A stretch of DNA of 64,000 nt from CALBPI01 sp038531945 (GTDB taxonomy: Bacteria > Pseudomonadota > Gammaproteobacteria > Steroidobacterales > Woeseiaceae): assembly GCA_038531945.1 (NCBI GenBank), contig JBCBBH010000002.1:62001-126000 (forward strand). The letters run 5' to 3'. Shown piece by piece: positions 27,260 to 36,467 of this stretch. The position numbers were made by a program, and so were the translations under genes. Position 1 is the stretch's first letter; every line of letters begins with the position of its first letter. The notes below the pieces were generated by a model, which was not told where the DNA came from, searched no databases, and saw only the letters and a program-made list of their open reading frames with translations.

Positions 27260-27315
27260 GACGCCAAATCCACCGAGTTCGACTAGTTTTCGGACCTCAA
27301 CTAAGGAGGTCCTCA

Positions 27316-28806
27316 ATGGAATTGGTTCGAAAGTGTTTGATCATCGTTTTTCTCGTGCTGCCTTCGGTCGCGATGCCGCAAACCATGGCAGCCCGCCAGC
27401 AGCTGGATGCTCAAGCCACGCTCGCGGATATCGATTTGGCTGAACAGGCGCTGTCGACGTTGCATGCCGGCTACGATCGGTATTTGGCTCGCGAAGCGCT
27501 CGATCAGCTGTGGTCAGATCTTCGGGCAAGGTCCGAGGATGGTTTATCCCGAGGCGAGTTGTATTTTCAAATCTCGCGGGTTCTCGCGGAGATTCGTTGT
27601 GACCATACGAAGGCGGAGTTGCCCGAGGACATCGAGCAGGAGCGTCAAACCGCGACACTTTACTTACCCTTTCGATTCCAGTTCTTCGAGCGCCGCATGT
27701 TTGTAACCCAGGCGGCGGAGGATATCGAACTTGAGCGCGGCGATGAGATTGTGTCGATCGACGGACGTGCGGTTGGCGAGCTTATCGATGCAGTCAGTTC
27801 GGTGTTTCCCGTTGATGGTGATACCGACTATATCAAGCCTCATTCGATCGCTAACTTCGGTGAGTTCATGGGGCCCGCTTTCGAGCACTTCTTGCCGTTT
27901 GTGTATGCGCTCGACGCTGACGCTACAGTCGAGGTGCGTGGCGAGGACGATGCGCTTCGCAGTCTTGTGCTTTCGCGCATCGGCTTCGAGGCCTACGCAG
28001 GCATCACTGGAGAGGCGCGCTACAGCCAGAATTTTGCTGACGCCGTGCGTTTCGAAACGTACGGTGATGACGTCGGCTACCTCGCGGTCGATACGTTTAT
28101 CAACTATCGCAAACCGGTTGATCCGGACGATCTGTACGCGCCGGTGTTCAAGCGCATGCACGAGGAGGGCCGTGACAAGCTGATTATCGATCTGCGTCGA
28201 AATGGCGGCGGCTCGAACGATGCGGCTTGGGGGTTGTTCCGCTGGTTGATCGACGAACCGATTCAGCCCACGCCGGAAATCTGGACACGCTTTGACCGAA
28301 TTTCACCGGAGCTGCGTGCGCATCTCAGTAGCTGGGACGAGCGCGTGTTGAAGCCGAAGCCCCGGTGGTTTCGTCAGATGGACAACGGTTACTTCAAACT
28401 CGTTTCCAAATTGGCTGGTGCGCCCTGGCGCAAAATGAAACCGAAGCGCGGCGCGTTTGACGGTGAGATCATTATGCTGACAAGTTATGACAATGCGTCC
28501 GGAGTCACGCATTTGTTGTCCGCGCTCAAAGGCATTGATCGGGCAACCTTTGTCGGTGAGCCCACAGGCGGGGCGGCAACGGGTGCGACCGCAGGATACA
28601 TTGCGTTCCTGACGCTGCCGAACAGCGGTATTAAAATCCGTATTCCGCTACAAAGAACGATCATGGCGAATCTGGAGCGTCTCGATCCGAGAGGGGGCAT
28701 TCGACCCGACGTTGAGGTGCTACAAACTCGAGAGAGTTACTTTGCCGGCGAAGATTCGGCGCTGGCAGCGGCGAAACGCCTATTCGGTCTCGTCGAGTCG
28801 AAGTAA
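27316..28806 (+). CDS. Exported S41-family peptidase-like protein
   Basis: A 496-residue protein with a signal peptide (LIIVFLVLPSVAMPQ). The C-terminal half has the S41/TSPc fold: LIIDLRRNGGGSNDAAW, then MLTSYDNASGVTHLLSALKG with the presumed nucleophilic Ser and VGEPTGG. The Lys of CtpA-type enzymes (TFGKG) is replaced here by GGAAT, so it would have to use a tricorn/IRBP-like arrangement or be inactive. ATG 27316 has the perfect ribosome binding site AAGGAGG, so the upstream in-frame starts are rejected. Confidence 0.78.
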   Translation: MELVRKCLIIVFLVLPSVAMPQTMAARQQLDAQATLADIDLAEQALSTLHAGYDRYLAREALDQLWSDLRARSEDGLSRGELYFQISRVLAEIRCDHTKAELPEDIEQERQTATLYLPFRFQFFERRMFVTQAAEDIELERGDEIVSIDGRAVGELIDAVSSVFPVDGDTDYIKPHSIANFGEFMGPAFEHFLPFVYALDADATVEVRGEDDALRSLVLSRIGFEAYAGITGEARYSQNFADAVRFETYGDDVGYLAVDTFINYRKPVDPDDLYAPVFKRMHEEGRDKLIIDLRRNGGGSNDAAWGLFRWLIDEPIQPTPEIWTRFDRISPELRAHLSSWDERVLKPKPRWFRQMDNGYFKLVSKLAGAPWRKMKPKRGAFDGEIIMLTSYDNASGVTHLLSALKGIDRATFVGEPTGGAATGATAGYIAFLTLPNSGIKIRIPLQRTIMANLERLDPRGGIRPDVEVLQTRESYFAGEDSALAAAKRLFGLVESK

Positions 28807-28826
28807 ATCGCCTTTGTTGCTCCGGT

Positions 28827-31712
28827 CTACGCGCTTTTCGACGCCGGCGGGAGCAAGTCGCGCAGAAATCTGCCGGTGACAGAATTTGGGTCGGCAGCGA
28901 CGGTTTCCGGTGTGCCTTGTGATACCACCTGGCCGCCGTTGTCGCCCCCGTCCGGACCAAGGTCGATGATCCAGTCGGCGGTCTTGATGACGTCAAGATT
29001 GTGTTCGATCACGATGATCGTATTGCCGCGATTGCGCAGTTCCGACAAAACACTCAACAGCTGTCGGATGTCGGCAAAGTGTAACCCTGTGGTCGGTTCG
29101 TCGAGGATGTAGAGCGTTGAGCCCGTATCGCGTTTGGACAGCTCCCGCGCCAATTTCACCCGTTGTGCTTCCCCACCTGAGAGTGTGACTGCGCTCTGGC
29201 CGAGCGTAATGTAGGACAAGCCCACGTCCATCAGTGTCTGCAACTTTCGCGCGAGCGTTGGTACATTTTTGAAGAAGGCGAGTGCCTCTTCAATCGTCAT
29301 GTCCAGCACTTCGGAAATGTTCCGGCCCTTATATCGAATCTCAAGGGTCTCGCGGTTGTAACGACGACCACCGCAAGCGTCGCAGGGCACATAGACATCG
29401 GGCAGAAAGTGCATCTCGACTTTGATCACACCATCGCCCTGACACGCCTCGCAGCGACCACCTTTCACGTTGAAGCTGAAGCGACCGGGTTTGTATCCCC
29501 GTGAGCGTGCCTCCTGAGTGCCGGCGAACAGCTCGCGAATGGGCGTGAACAGACCGCTGTACGTCGCCGGGTTGGAGCGCGGTGTTCGACCGATCGGGCT
29601 CTGACTGATGTCGATGACGCGATCGAACTGGTCGAGACCATCAATGCGATTGACCGGTGCGACGTCGTTTGAGGCGCGGTTGATGACGTTAGCAGCGCTT
29701 GGGTACAGCGTTGCGTTGATGAGTGTAGATTTTCCGGAGCCAGAGACGCCGGTGACGCACGTCATGATCCGTGTTGGGATCTCGACGGTGACGTTTTTCA
29801 GGTTGTTTCCCCGAGCATCTTGAATCACGATCGGCGCGGCTTCTCGGTCCGCACGACGTGCGGTGGGTACCTCGATCACTTCCTCGCCAGACAAGAATTT
29901 TCCGGTCAACGAATTTGGGTTCTGCATGACCGCCTCGGGCGGACCTTGCGCGACGATGGTGCCGCCGTGGACGCCGGCACCGGGTCCGATGTCGACGACA
30001 TGATCCGCAGCACGAATGGCGTCTTCGTCATGTTCGACCACAATGACGGTGTTACCAATATCGCGAAGGTGCTTGAGTGTAGTCAGCAGACGTTCGTTAT
30101 CACGCTGGTGCAACCCGATCGAAGGTTCGTCGAGGATGTACATCACGCCGACCAGTCCTGAGCCGATCTGGCTGGCCAGTCTAATCCGTTGCGCTTCGCC
30201 TCCGGACAGAGTCTCGGCGCGTCGATCCAGTGACAGGTAGCTCAACCCGACGTCGTCCAGAAAACCCAGTCTTGCGGCAATTTCCTTGACGATTCGCTCT
30301 GCGACTTCTCCGCGCCATCCATCGAGCGACAAGCTGTCGAACAGTTTTCGTGCCGATGCGATCGACTGCGAAGTGATTTCGGGTAGCGTCAGGTCATTGA
30401 TAAAAACATTGCGCGCGGCCCGGTTGAGTCGCGCGCCGTTGCAGTCAGGGCATACCTGCTGGTTCAAATACTTGGTGAGTTCCTCGCGGACCGCACCCGA
30501 CTCTGTTTCTCGGTAGCGACGTTCGAGGTTGGGCAAGATACCTTCGAAAGGATGACGGCGCGTGACGGTCTCGCCGTCGCTTGTGTGATAGCGGAATTCT
30601 ATTTTTTTGCGGCCGCTGCCGTACAGTACCGCCTTCTTCTGCGCTGCGGTCAATGAGTTAAAGGGTGCTTCGACATCGAATCCGAAATGCTCACCCAGGC
30701 TTTGGATAATGCCGAAGTAATAAGTCGTTTTCCGATCCCAACCGCGGATCGCACCGCCGGCGAGTGATAACTCATCGTTCAGTACGACGCGTTCCGGGTC
30801 GAAGAATTGTTTTACGCCAAGCCCGTCGCATGTTGGGCACGCGCCTGCAGGGTTGTTGAACGAAAACATCCGCGGTTCGAGCTCTGCGATGCTGTAGCCG
30901 CACACCGGGCAGGCGAATCGATCGGAGAACAGTAGCTCCGGCCCATGTGGACCGTCCTGCGTCGCGACTCCTGCGGCTGACAGGTCAGTGTCGTCGTCCA
31001 TCGGGACAATCCGGGCACTGCCTTCGCCAAGCTGCAGTGCAGTCTCGAACGACTCTGCCAGTCGTTGGGTAATGTCGTCACGGACTTTGAATCGATCGAC
31101 TACCGCCTCGATAGTATGGCGTTTTTTTGCCTCGAGCTCCGGCGCATCCGCTAACGCGACAACCTCGCCATCGATCCGGGCGCGCACGAATCCCTGAGCC
31201 TGAAGGTTCTTCAGGACATTCAAGTGCTCACCCTTGCGGTCGGCAATCACAGGTGCCAGCAGCATTAGGCGTGTGCCACTGGCCAAAGACAGCACCTGAT
31301 CGACCATTTGACTGACGTTCTGCGCATCCAGCACTTCGCCGTGGTCCGGGCATTTTGGCACGCCGGCACGAGCGAAGAGCAAACGCAGGTAATCATAGAT
31401 TTCGGTGACTGTCCCCACCGTTGAGCGGGGGTTGTGCGAGGTCGATTTCTGCTCGATGGAAATCGCGGGCGAAAGACCTTCGATGTGATCGAGGTCCGGC
31501 TTTTCCATCATCGACAAAAACTGACGAGCATAAGCCGACAGTGATTCAACGTAGCGACGTTGGCCCTCCGCATAGATGGTATCGAACGCAAGCGAGGATT
31601 TGCCCGACCCCGACAGGCCCGTCATGACGATCAACCGATCGCGCGGCAGTTTCAGATCGACGTTCTTCAGGTTGTGTGTGCGAGCGCCGCGAAGTTCGAT
31701 GAACCGATGCAT
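28827..31712 (-). CDS. uvrA: Excinuclease ABC subunit A
   Basis: A 961-residue UvrA of normal length. Two ABC ATPase modules with Walker A GLSGSGKSS (near residue 32) and GVSGSGKST (near 640), ABC signatures LSGGEAQRIRLA and LSGGEAQRVKLA, and zinc fingers CPVCGYSI...CPTCDG and CEACQGDG...CDACGG. DNA damage recognition in nucleotide excision repair. It converges on the S41-like gene and is divergent from the MFS gene. No clear LexA box was found upstream. Confidence 0.97.
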   Translation of the reverse strand: MHRFIELRGARTHNLKNVDLKLPRDRLIVMTGLSGSGKSSLAFDTIYAEGQRRYVESLSAYARQFLSMMEKPDLDHIEGLSPAISIEQKSTSHNPRSTVGTVTEIYDYLRLLFARAGVPKCPDHGEVLDAQNVSQMVDQVLSLASGTRLMLLAPVIADRKGEHLNVLKNLQAQGFVRARIDGEVVALADAPELEAKKRHTIEAVVDRFKVRDDITQRLAESFETALQLGEGSARIVPMDDDTDLSAAGVATQDGPHGPELLFSDRFACPVCGYSIAELEPRMFSFNNPAGACPTCDGLGVKQFFDPERVVLNDELSLAGGAIRGWDRKTTYYFGIIQSLGEHFGFDVEAPFNSLTAAQKKAVLYGSGRKKIEFRYHTSDGETVTRRHPFEGILPNLERRYRETESGAVREELTKYLNQQVCPDCNGARLNRAARNVFINDLTLPEITSQSIASARKLFDSLSLDGWRGEVAERIVKEIAARLGFLDDVGLSYLSLDRRAETLSGGEAQRIRLASQIGSGLVGVMYILDEPSIGLHQRDNERLLTTLKHLRDIGNTVIVVEHDEDAIRAADHVVDIGPGAGVHGGTIVAQGPPEAVMQNPNSLTGKFLSGEEVIEVPTARRADREAAPIVIQDARGNNLKNVTVEIPTRIMTCVTGVSGSGKSTLINATLYPSAANVINRASNDVAPVNRIDGLDQFDRVIDISQSPIGRTPRSNPATYSGLFTPIRELFAGTQEARSRGYKPGRFSFNVKGGRCEACQGDGVIKVEMHFLPDVYVPCDACGGRRYNRETLEIRYKGRNISEVLDMTIEEALAFFKNVPTLARKLQTLMDVGLSYITLGQSAVTLSGGEAQRVKLARELSKRDTGSTLYILDEPTTGLHFADIRQLLSVLSELRNRGNTIIVIEHNLDVIKTADWIIDLGPDGGDNGGQVVSQGTPETVAADPNSVTGRFLRDLLPPASKSA

Positions 31713-31788
31713 GGGGTTGCGCTGTGAAGCTGGAACAACCTGCTAATATACGCCGCGCAAATGTCGTTGCGCAAAAGAGTCTGAATCT

Positions 31789-32979
31789 TTGTCGAACACC
31801 ACGCCCGCCTCGGAATCGCGACTAAGTCGCGACGAGCTTCGTTTTATTGGTCGTCTGAGCACCGTGTCGATTTCCCGGATGTTCGGCTTGTTTATGGTGC
31901 TGCCCGTACTTGCGCTGTGGGCGGACGATTTTGCGAACGCCACACCCTTGCTCGTCGGCATCGCCGTAGGTGGCTACGGTGTGACCCAGGCAATGTTACA
32001 AATTCCCTACGGCGCGTTGTCGGACCGGGTCGGCAGACCCGTTGTGATCGTCTTCGGATTGACGGTTTTTCTGATCGGTAGCGTGTTGGCGGCGACTGCA
32101 TCGGGCATATGGGGGGTGATCATAGGTCGCCTTCTGCAAGGCGCAGGCGCGGTTTCAGCGACGTTGTCCGCGTGGCTCGCGGATCGGACTCGACCCACGG
32201 TTCGCACGCCCGCCATGGCGATATTCGGCGCTTCGATCGGTGCATCGTTCTTGCTGGCGTTGGTGTTTGGCCCACTGGTGTCTGCTGTTACCGGTGTCCG
32301 CGGCGTTTTTTGGGTATCTGCGGCACTCGGCGGCCTCGGTGTCGCGTTGGTTTTACCCGATTTGTTCAAGCGAGACGCAGCACAACCGGTTCTGGAAAAA
32401 CGACCGGAGTGGGATTGGCGAGTGTTGACCCGGAGCGATCTGCTCGCGCTGGACTTCGCGATCCTGATTTTGCATGCACTGCTGACCGCGTTCTTCGTGC
32501 TGGCCCCGTACTTGCTCGCAGACCGTCTGGGTTTTCCAGAGGATCATCTTTCGAAGGTCTACGCGATCACTCTGGCGCTTTCGCTGCCCATTGCCATTCC
32601 GATGATCGCGTTGGATAGGCGCGGCACCTCAAGGTTCAGTTCGAGCGCGCTGGCGCTGATATTCGGGGGTCTCATGTTGTTGTGGCTCAGTTCTTCAGTG
32701 TTGGTGTTCGCTGGAGGTTGTTGTCTGTTTTTTGCGGGTTTTAGTTACCTTGAGGCATCGCTTCCCGCCGAAATGTCCAGGCGCGCGGACCCAGGACAGC
32801 GCGGCGCATGCCTGGGCCTGTTCTCGAGTGCCCAGTTCTTTGGCGCCTTCGTTGGCGCGACGTTGGCTGGCGCTTTTCTCGATTCGGCCGGAGCAGAGGT
32901 CGGAATCATCGCACTTGCCGGCATCGTAGGGCTGTGGTTGATCACAGCAGGTGTCAAATCGTTACGATCGGGCGCATAA
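31789..32979 (+). CDS. MFS transporter next to ssb
   Basis: A 396-residue, 12-TM major facilitator. Motif A is seen as GALSDRVGRPVV and the N-terminus ISRMFGLFMVLPVLALWAD is typical of the YajR-like group that gammaproteobacteria encode between uvrA and ssb. The start is taken as TTG at 31789, with AAAAGAG 9 bases upstream; no in-frame ATG lies nearby. Substrate unknown. Confidence 0.82.
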   Translation: MSNTTPASESRLSRDELRFIGRLSTVSISRMFGLFMVLPVLALWADDFANATPLLVGIAVGGYGVTQAMLQIPYGALSDRVGRPVVIVFGLTVFLIGSVLAATASGIWGVIIGRLLQGAGAVSATLSAWLADRTRPTVRTPAMAIFGASIGASFLLALVFGPLVSAVTGVRGVFWVSAALGGLGVALVLPDLFKRDAAQPVLEKRPEWDWRVLTRSDLLALDFAILILHALLTAFFVLAPYLLADRLGFPEDHLSKVYAITLALSLPIAIPMIALDRRGTSRFSSSALALIFGGLMLLWLSSSVLVFAGGCCLFFAGFSYLEASLPAEMSRRADPGQRGACLGLFSSAQFFGAFVGATLAGAFLDSAGAEVGIIALAGIVGLWLITAGVKSLRSGA

Positions 32980-33046
32980 TCAAGGTTGGAAAAACACCGG
33001 GCCGGGCACACCATTGCAGGCTTACGGCGAACGATTGGGGAGAGAC

Positions 33047-33490
33047 ATGGCGCGCGGAATTAACAAAGTCATTCTGGTCGGGAATCTCGGGCAAGACCCG
33101 GAGACCCGCTATATGCCCAGCGGCGGTGCGGTGACCAACCTTCGCATCGCAACCAGCGAAAGTTGGAAAGACAAGCAGACCGGAGAGCCGCAGGAGCGCA
33201 CCGAGTGGCATAGCATCGCGATGTTTGGCCGGCTCGCGGAGATCTCCGCGGAGTACCTCCGCAAGGGCTCTCAGGTTTACATCGAAGGCAAGCTGCGAAC
33301 TCGCAAATGGCAGGACAAGAACGGCAACGACCGCTACACAACGGAGGTCATCGCCGACGAAATGCAGATGCTGGGCAGCCGTGGTGGTGCCGGAGCGCCG
33401 ATGAGTGGTGGGCAGCAGCGCTCTGCGCAGCAAGCCCCAGCGCAGCAGCCCGCGGCTGTGAGCGATTTCGACGACGATATTCCGTTCTAG
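33047..33490 (+). CDS. ssb: Single-stranded DNA-binding protein
   Basis: A 147-residue SSB: OB-fold from MARGINKVILVGNLGQDPETRYMP through TEVIADEMQMLG, a Gly/Gln/Pro-rich flexible tail and the acidic tip DFDDDIPF that binds partner proteins. ATG 33047 follows GGGGAGA and matches family N-termini; the earlier in-frame start is not supported. Sits downstream of the MFS gene, in the conserved uvrA/MFS/ssb order. Confidence 0.96.
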   Translation: MARGINKVILVGNLGQDPETRYMPSGGAVTNLRIATSESWKDKQTGEPQERTEWHSIAMFGRLAEISAEYLRKGSQVYIEGKLRTRKWQDKNGNDRYTTEVIADEMQMLGSRGGAGAPMSGGQQRSAQQAPAQQPAAVSDFDDDIPF

Positions 33491-33526
33491 TCCACGTACC
33501 GCCTGGTCACACCACAAGGGAGTCGC

Positions 33527-33922
33527 ATGGCGCGAGTACTCGGCATTGGGGGAATCTTCTTCAAAGCGAAGGACCCAGTGGCGCTTGGCCAGTGGTACGA
33601 AACCCATCTCGGATTCGCGATCGACAAGGGCACCAACAGCCATATGTTCAAGCCGGCGGAGATGCCGCAGAACGCCGGAACCGTGTGGTCCGTGTTCGCC
33701 GACGACACATCCTATCTGGAACCGTCCGACCGGTCTTTCATGTTCAACTTCGTGGTTGACGACATCCGTACGGCACTGGCGCAGGTCATCGCGGCCGGTG
33801 CGACGCAGGTTGATGACGTGGTGATCGAGAGCTACGGTGCTTTTGCGTGGTTCATTGATCCCGAGGGCAACAAGGTAGAGCTTTGGCAGCCAGATCTCAC
33901 TCAGCGAGCAGATGAAGACTGA
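33527..33922 (+). CDS. VOC (glyoxalase/bleomycin resistance-like) family protein
   Basis: A 131-residue protein with a single VOC fold: GIGGIFFKAKDPVALGQWYETHLGF at the start and WFIDPEGNKVELWQP at the end, with a terminal Glu of the type that binds metal. Possible small dioxygenase, lyase or binding protein. The end overlaps the start of the JmjC-like gene by 11 bases, so the two are probably translated together. Confidence 0.8.
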   Translation: MARVLGIGGIFFKAKDPVALGQWYETHLGFAIDKGTNSHMFKPAEMPQNAGTVWSVFADDTSYLEPSDRSFMFNFVVDDIRTALAQVIAAGATQVDDVVIESYGAFAWFIDPEGNKVELWQPDLTQRADED

Positions 33923-34943
33923 ATCGATTCCGCCCGTTCGCGAGTTGCTCCCTGATATCGGCCTGGAGGCCTTCCATAATGAGGTAGTCGCCAACCACGA
34001 ACCTGTTGTGCTTCGGAACTTTGCGCCGGATTGGCCACTGGTGGAAGCGGGCAAGCGGGGTGCGTTGATCGAAGCGCTTCGAGCGACTGCGACCGACACT
34101 CCGGTCGGCGTTTTTATGGCGGATCCCGGTGTTGGCGGGCGCTACTTCTACGACGAGTCCTTACGCGGCTTCAATTTTGAGCGCGGTCAAGTGTCGCTCA
34201 AGCAATTGCTCGATGAACTTGAGCGACTTGCGGATGTTGGCAATCCGCCCGGGCTGTATGCCGGCGCTATACCCTTGCAAGGTGGCTTAGGGCCGCTCGC
34301 CGAGCAACACCCAATGCGCTTGCTTAGGGCAGACACGCAGCGATTGACCTCACTGTGGCTCGGTAATGCTGGTCGAACGGCTACACATTGGGATTTGCCA
34401 CACAACATCGCTGTGGTCGTTGGTGGTCAGCGTCGCTTCACTTTGTTCCCACCCGACCAATACCCGAATCTGTACGTCGGGCCGATCGACCGGACTTTAG
34501 CGGGTCAGCCTGTAAGCCTCGTGGATCCGGAGGCGCCGGATTTCGCGAGATACCCGCGATTCGCCGAGGCGCAAAAAGCGGCTGTGACAGCGACGCTGTC
34601 ACCCGGCGATGCTCTGTTTATTCCGACGCTTTGGTTTCATCACGTTGCGGCTGAGTCGCCAGTCGGCGCGTTGATCAATTTTTGGTGGCGTGATGCAGCG
34701 GACTACATGATGACGCCGCTGACGACCTTGCTGCATGGACTGCTGACGATTCGAGACTTACCGGTTCGCGAGCGGGAACTGTGGCGGCAGTTGTTTGACC
34801 ACTATTTGTTTAATGCGAACGATGAAACCCACGCGCATATCCCCGATGCTGCACGCGGTTTCCTGGGCCAGATGACTGACGAGCAGTCCCGGCGCTTGAG
34901 AGCATTTCTGATCAGCAGTCTGGGCGGCGCGCCGAGCCAGTAG
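33912..34943 (+). CDS. Cupin-like (JmjC-related) 2-oxoglutarate oxygenase family protein
   Basis: A 343-residue protein of the cupin_8/JmjC type. The iron site is seen as THWDLPHN (HxD) and the distal His in LWFHHVAAESP, with GGQRRFTLFPPDQYPNLYVGPID between them. Probably an Fe(II)/2-oxoglutarate hydroxylase acting on a protein or small molecule. It overlaps the VOC gene in a different frame; a promoter of its own is not evident. Confidence 0.78.
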   Translation: MKTESIPPVRELLPDIGLEAFHNEVVANHEPVVLRNFAPDWPLVEAGKRGALIEALRATATDTPVGVFMADPGVGGRYFYDESLRGFNFERGQVSLKQLLDELERLADVGNPPGLYAGAIPLQGGLGPLAEQHPMRLLRADTQRLTSLWLGNAGRTATHWDLPHNIAVVVGGQRRFTLFPPDQYPNLYVGPIDRTLAGQPVSLVDPEAPDFARYPRFAEAQKAAVTATLSPGDALFIPTLWFHHVAAESPVGALINFWWRDAADYMMTPLTTLLHGLLTIRDLPVRERELWRQLFDHYLFNANDETHAHIPDAARGFLGQMTDEQSRRLRAFLISSLGGAPSQ

Positions 34944-34990
34944 CTGGCCCCGCCGTTACTCAACCTCCAGAACTGCGCTAAAATGGCAGG

Positions 34991-36334
34991 ATGAGCGGAA
35001 AACTATTCATCCGAACCTATGGCTGCCAAATGAACGAGTACGACTCGTCCAAGATGGTCGATGTGCTGGCGGAGTCTCATGGTATGACCCTGACGTCGTC
35101 ACCCGACGAAGCCGACGTGCTTTTGGTCAACACATGCTCGATTCGCGAGAAAGCAGCTGAAAAAGTCTTTTCGGAGTTGGGCCGCTGGCGTCCGCTGAAA
35201 GACAAGAATCCGAATCTGCTAATCGGTGTTGGCGGTTGCGTCGCGAGTCAGGAAGGCGAGGCGATCACGAAGCGGGCACCTTTTGTAGACATCGTTTTCG
35301 GACCACAGACCCTGCATCGTTTGCCGGAGCTCATGGAGCAGCGACGATCGCAAAGTCGCAGCGTCGTAGACGTATCGTTTCCTGAGATTGAGAAGTTTGA
35401 CCGCTTGCCAGAGCCTCGCGCGGACGGTCCGACGGCTTTCGTGTCGATCATGGAAGGATGCAGCAAGTACTGTAGTTTTTGCGTCGTCCCGTACACCCGT
35501 GGTGAGGAAATCAGTCGACCATTCGATGACGTCATTGTTGAGGTGGCACAGCTTGCGGCAAGCGGCGTGCGCGAGATCAATTTGCTCGGCCAGAATGTGA
35601 ACGCCTATCGCGGTCCGATGCACGATGGCGAGATTGCGGATCTCGCGACATTAATCCACTTTGTCGCGGAGGTTGAGGGCATTGAACGTATCCGCTTTAC
35701 GACCTCGCACCCGGTGGAATTCACGGATAGCCTGATCGAGGCCTACGCGAGCGTGCCCAAGCTGGCGAACTATCTCCATCTGCCAGTGCAGAGCGGTTCG
35801 GACCGCACGCTCGCACGCATGAAGCGCGGCCACACTGCGCTGGAGTACAAACAAAAGATCCGCAAGTTGCGGGCGGTGCGACCGGATATCAGTTTGAGCT
35901 CTGACTTTATCGTGGGGTTTCCTGGTGAGACTGAGCAAGATTTCGAGGCGACGATGAAGCTCATCGCAGAGGTGGGTTTCGATCAGTCATTCAGCTTCAT
36001 CTACTCGGCGCGGCCCGGCACGCCCGCGGCGTCATTGCCGGACGAAGTCCCGATGACGGAAAAAAAGGCGCGCCTCAAGATTCTGCAAACCCGAATCACT
36101 CAGCAGGCAGCAGCGATATCAGCTGCCATGGTGGGTACAACCCAACGGGTCCTCGTCGAGCGGCATGCGCGGAAGGATGCTGTCCAGCTGGCAGGTCGCA
36201 CCGAAAATATGCGCTGGGTGAACTTCGATGGACCGGCGAGCCTGATCGGGGATTTCGCGGATGTTGTGATTACTGAAGCGCTCCCGAACTCACTCCGCGG
36301 ACGACTTGCAGATCCGGTGGCTAAAGCCGGGTGA
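34991..36334 (+). CDS. miaB: tRNA-2-methylthio-N6-dimethylallyladenosine synthase
   Basis: A 447-residue radical SAM methylthiotransferase. N-terminal UPF0004 domain with YGCQMNEYDS, then NTCSIREKA and GGCVAS, together giving the three auxiliary cluster cysteines; radical SAM CxxxCxxC as CSKYCSFC; a C-terminal TRAM domain. Modifies A37 of tRNAs reading UNN codons. First gene of the conserved miaB-phoH-ybeY-corC-lnt string. Confidence 0.96.
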   Translation: MSGKLFIRTYGCQMNEYDSSKMVDVLAESHGMTLTSSPDEADVLLVNTCSIREKAAEKVFSELGRWRPLKDKNPNLLIGVGGCVASQEGEAITKRAPFVDIVFGPQTLHRLPELMEQRRSQSRSVVDVSFPEIEKFDRLPEPRADGPTAFVSIMEGCSKYCSFCVVPYTRGEEISRPFDDVIVEVAQLAASGVREINLLGQNVNAYRGPMHDGEIADLATLIHFVAEVEGIERIRFTTSHPVEFTDSLIEAYASVPKLANYLHLPVQSGSDRTLARMKRGHTALEYKQKIRKLRAVRPDISLSSDFIVGFPGETEQDFEATMKLIAEVGFDQSFSFIYSARPGTPAASLPDEVPMTEKKARLKILQTRITQQAAAISAAMVGTTQRVLVERHARKDAVQLAGRTENMRWVNFDGPASLIGDFADVVITEALPNSLRGRLADPVAKAG

Positions 36335-36377
36335 TTTATTTGTCGATTTTTTGTCGAATAAAAATCGACAAATAAAT
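36334..36377. repeat. Large AT-rich perfect inverted repeat
   Basis: ATTTATTTGTCGATTTTT pairs perfectly over 18 bases with the right arm at 36360-36377 around the 8-base loop TGTCGAAT. It begins on the last base of the miaB stop. It is far more AT-rich than its surroundings and lacks the GC-rich stem of an ordinary terminator. The word TGTCGA occurs in the left arm and loop and, reversed, in the right arm. Confidence 0.85.
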
Positions 36378-36467
36378 GCGTTAAAAAGCGCCTGTTCAGT
36401 CTTTCTCTTGTCGCATTGCTCTAGTACCTTTAGCCCATGACGATCTGTCGGGAACCGCACACGCGCT

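Noticed and set aside
31713..31788. Possible LexA box before uvrA
   Set aside because: CTGT-N8-AACA does not fit CTGT-N8-ACAG, so SOS control cannot be claimed.
32954..34099. 381-codon open frame on the minus strand
   Set aside because: Antisense to ssb, the VOC gene and the start of the JmjC gene, all of which have clear families.
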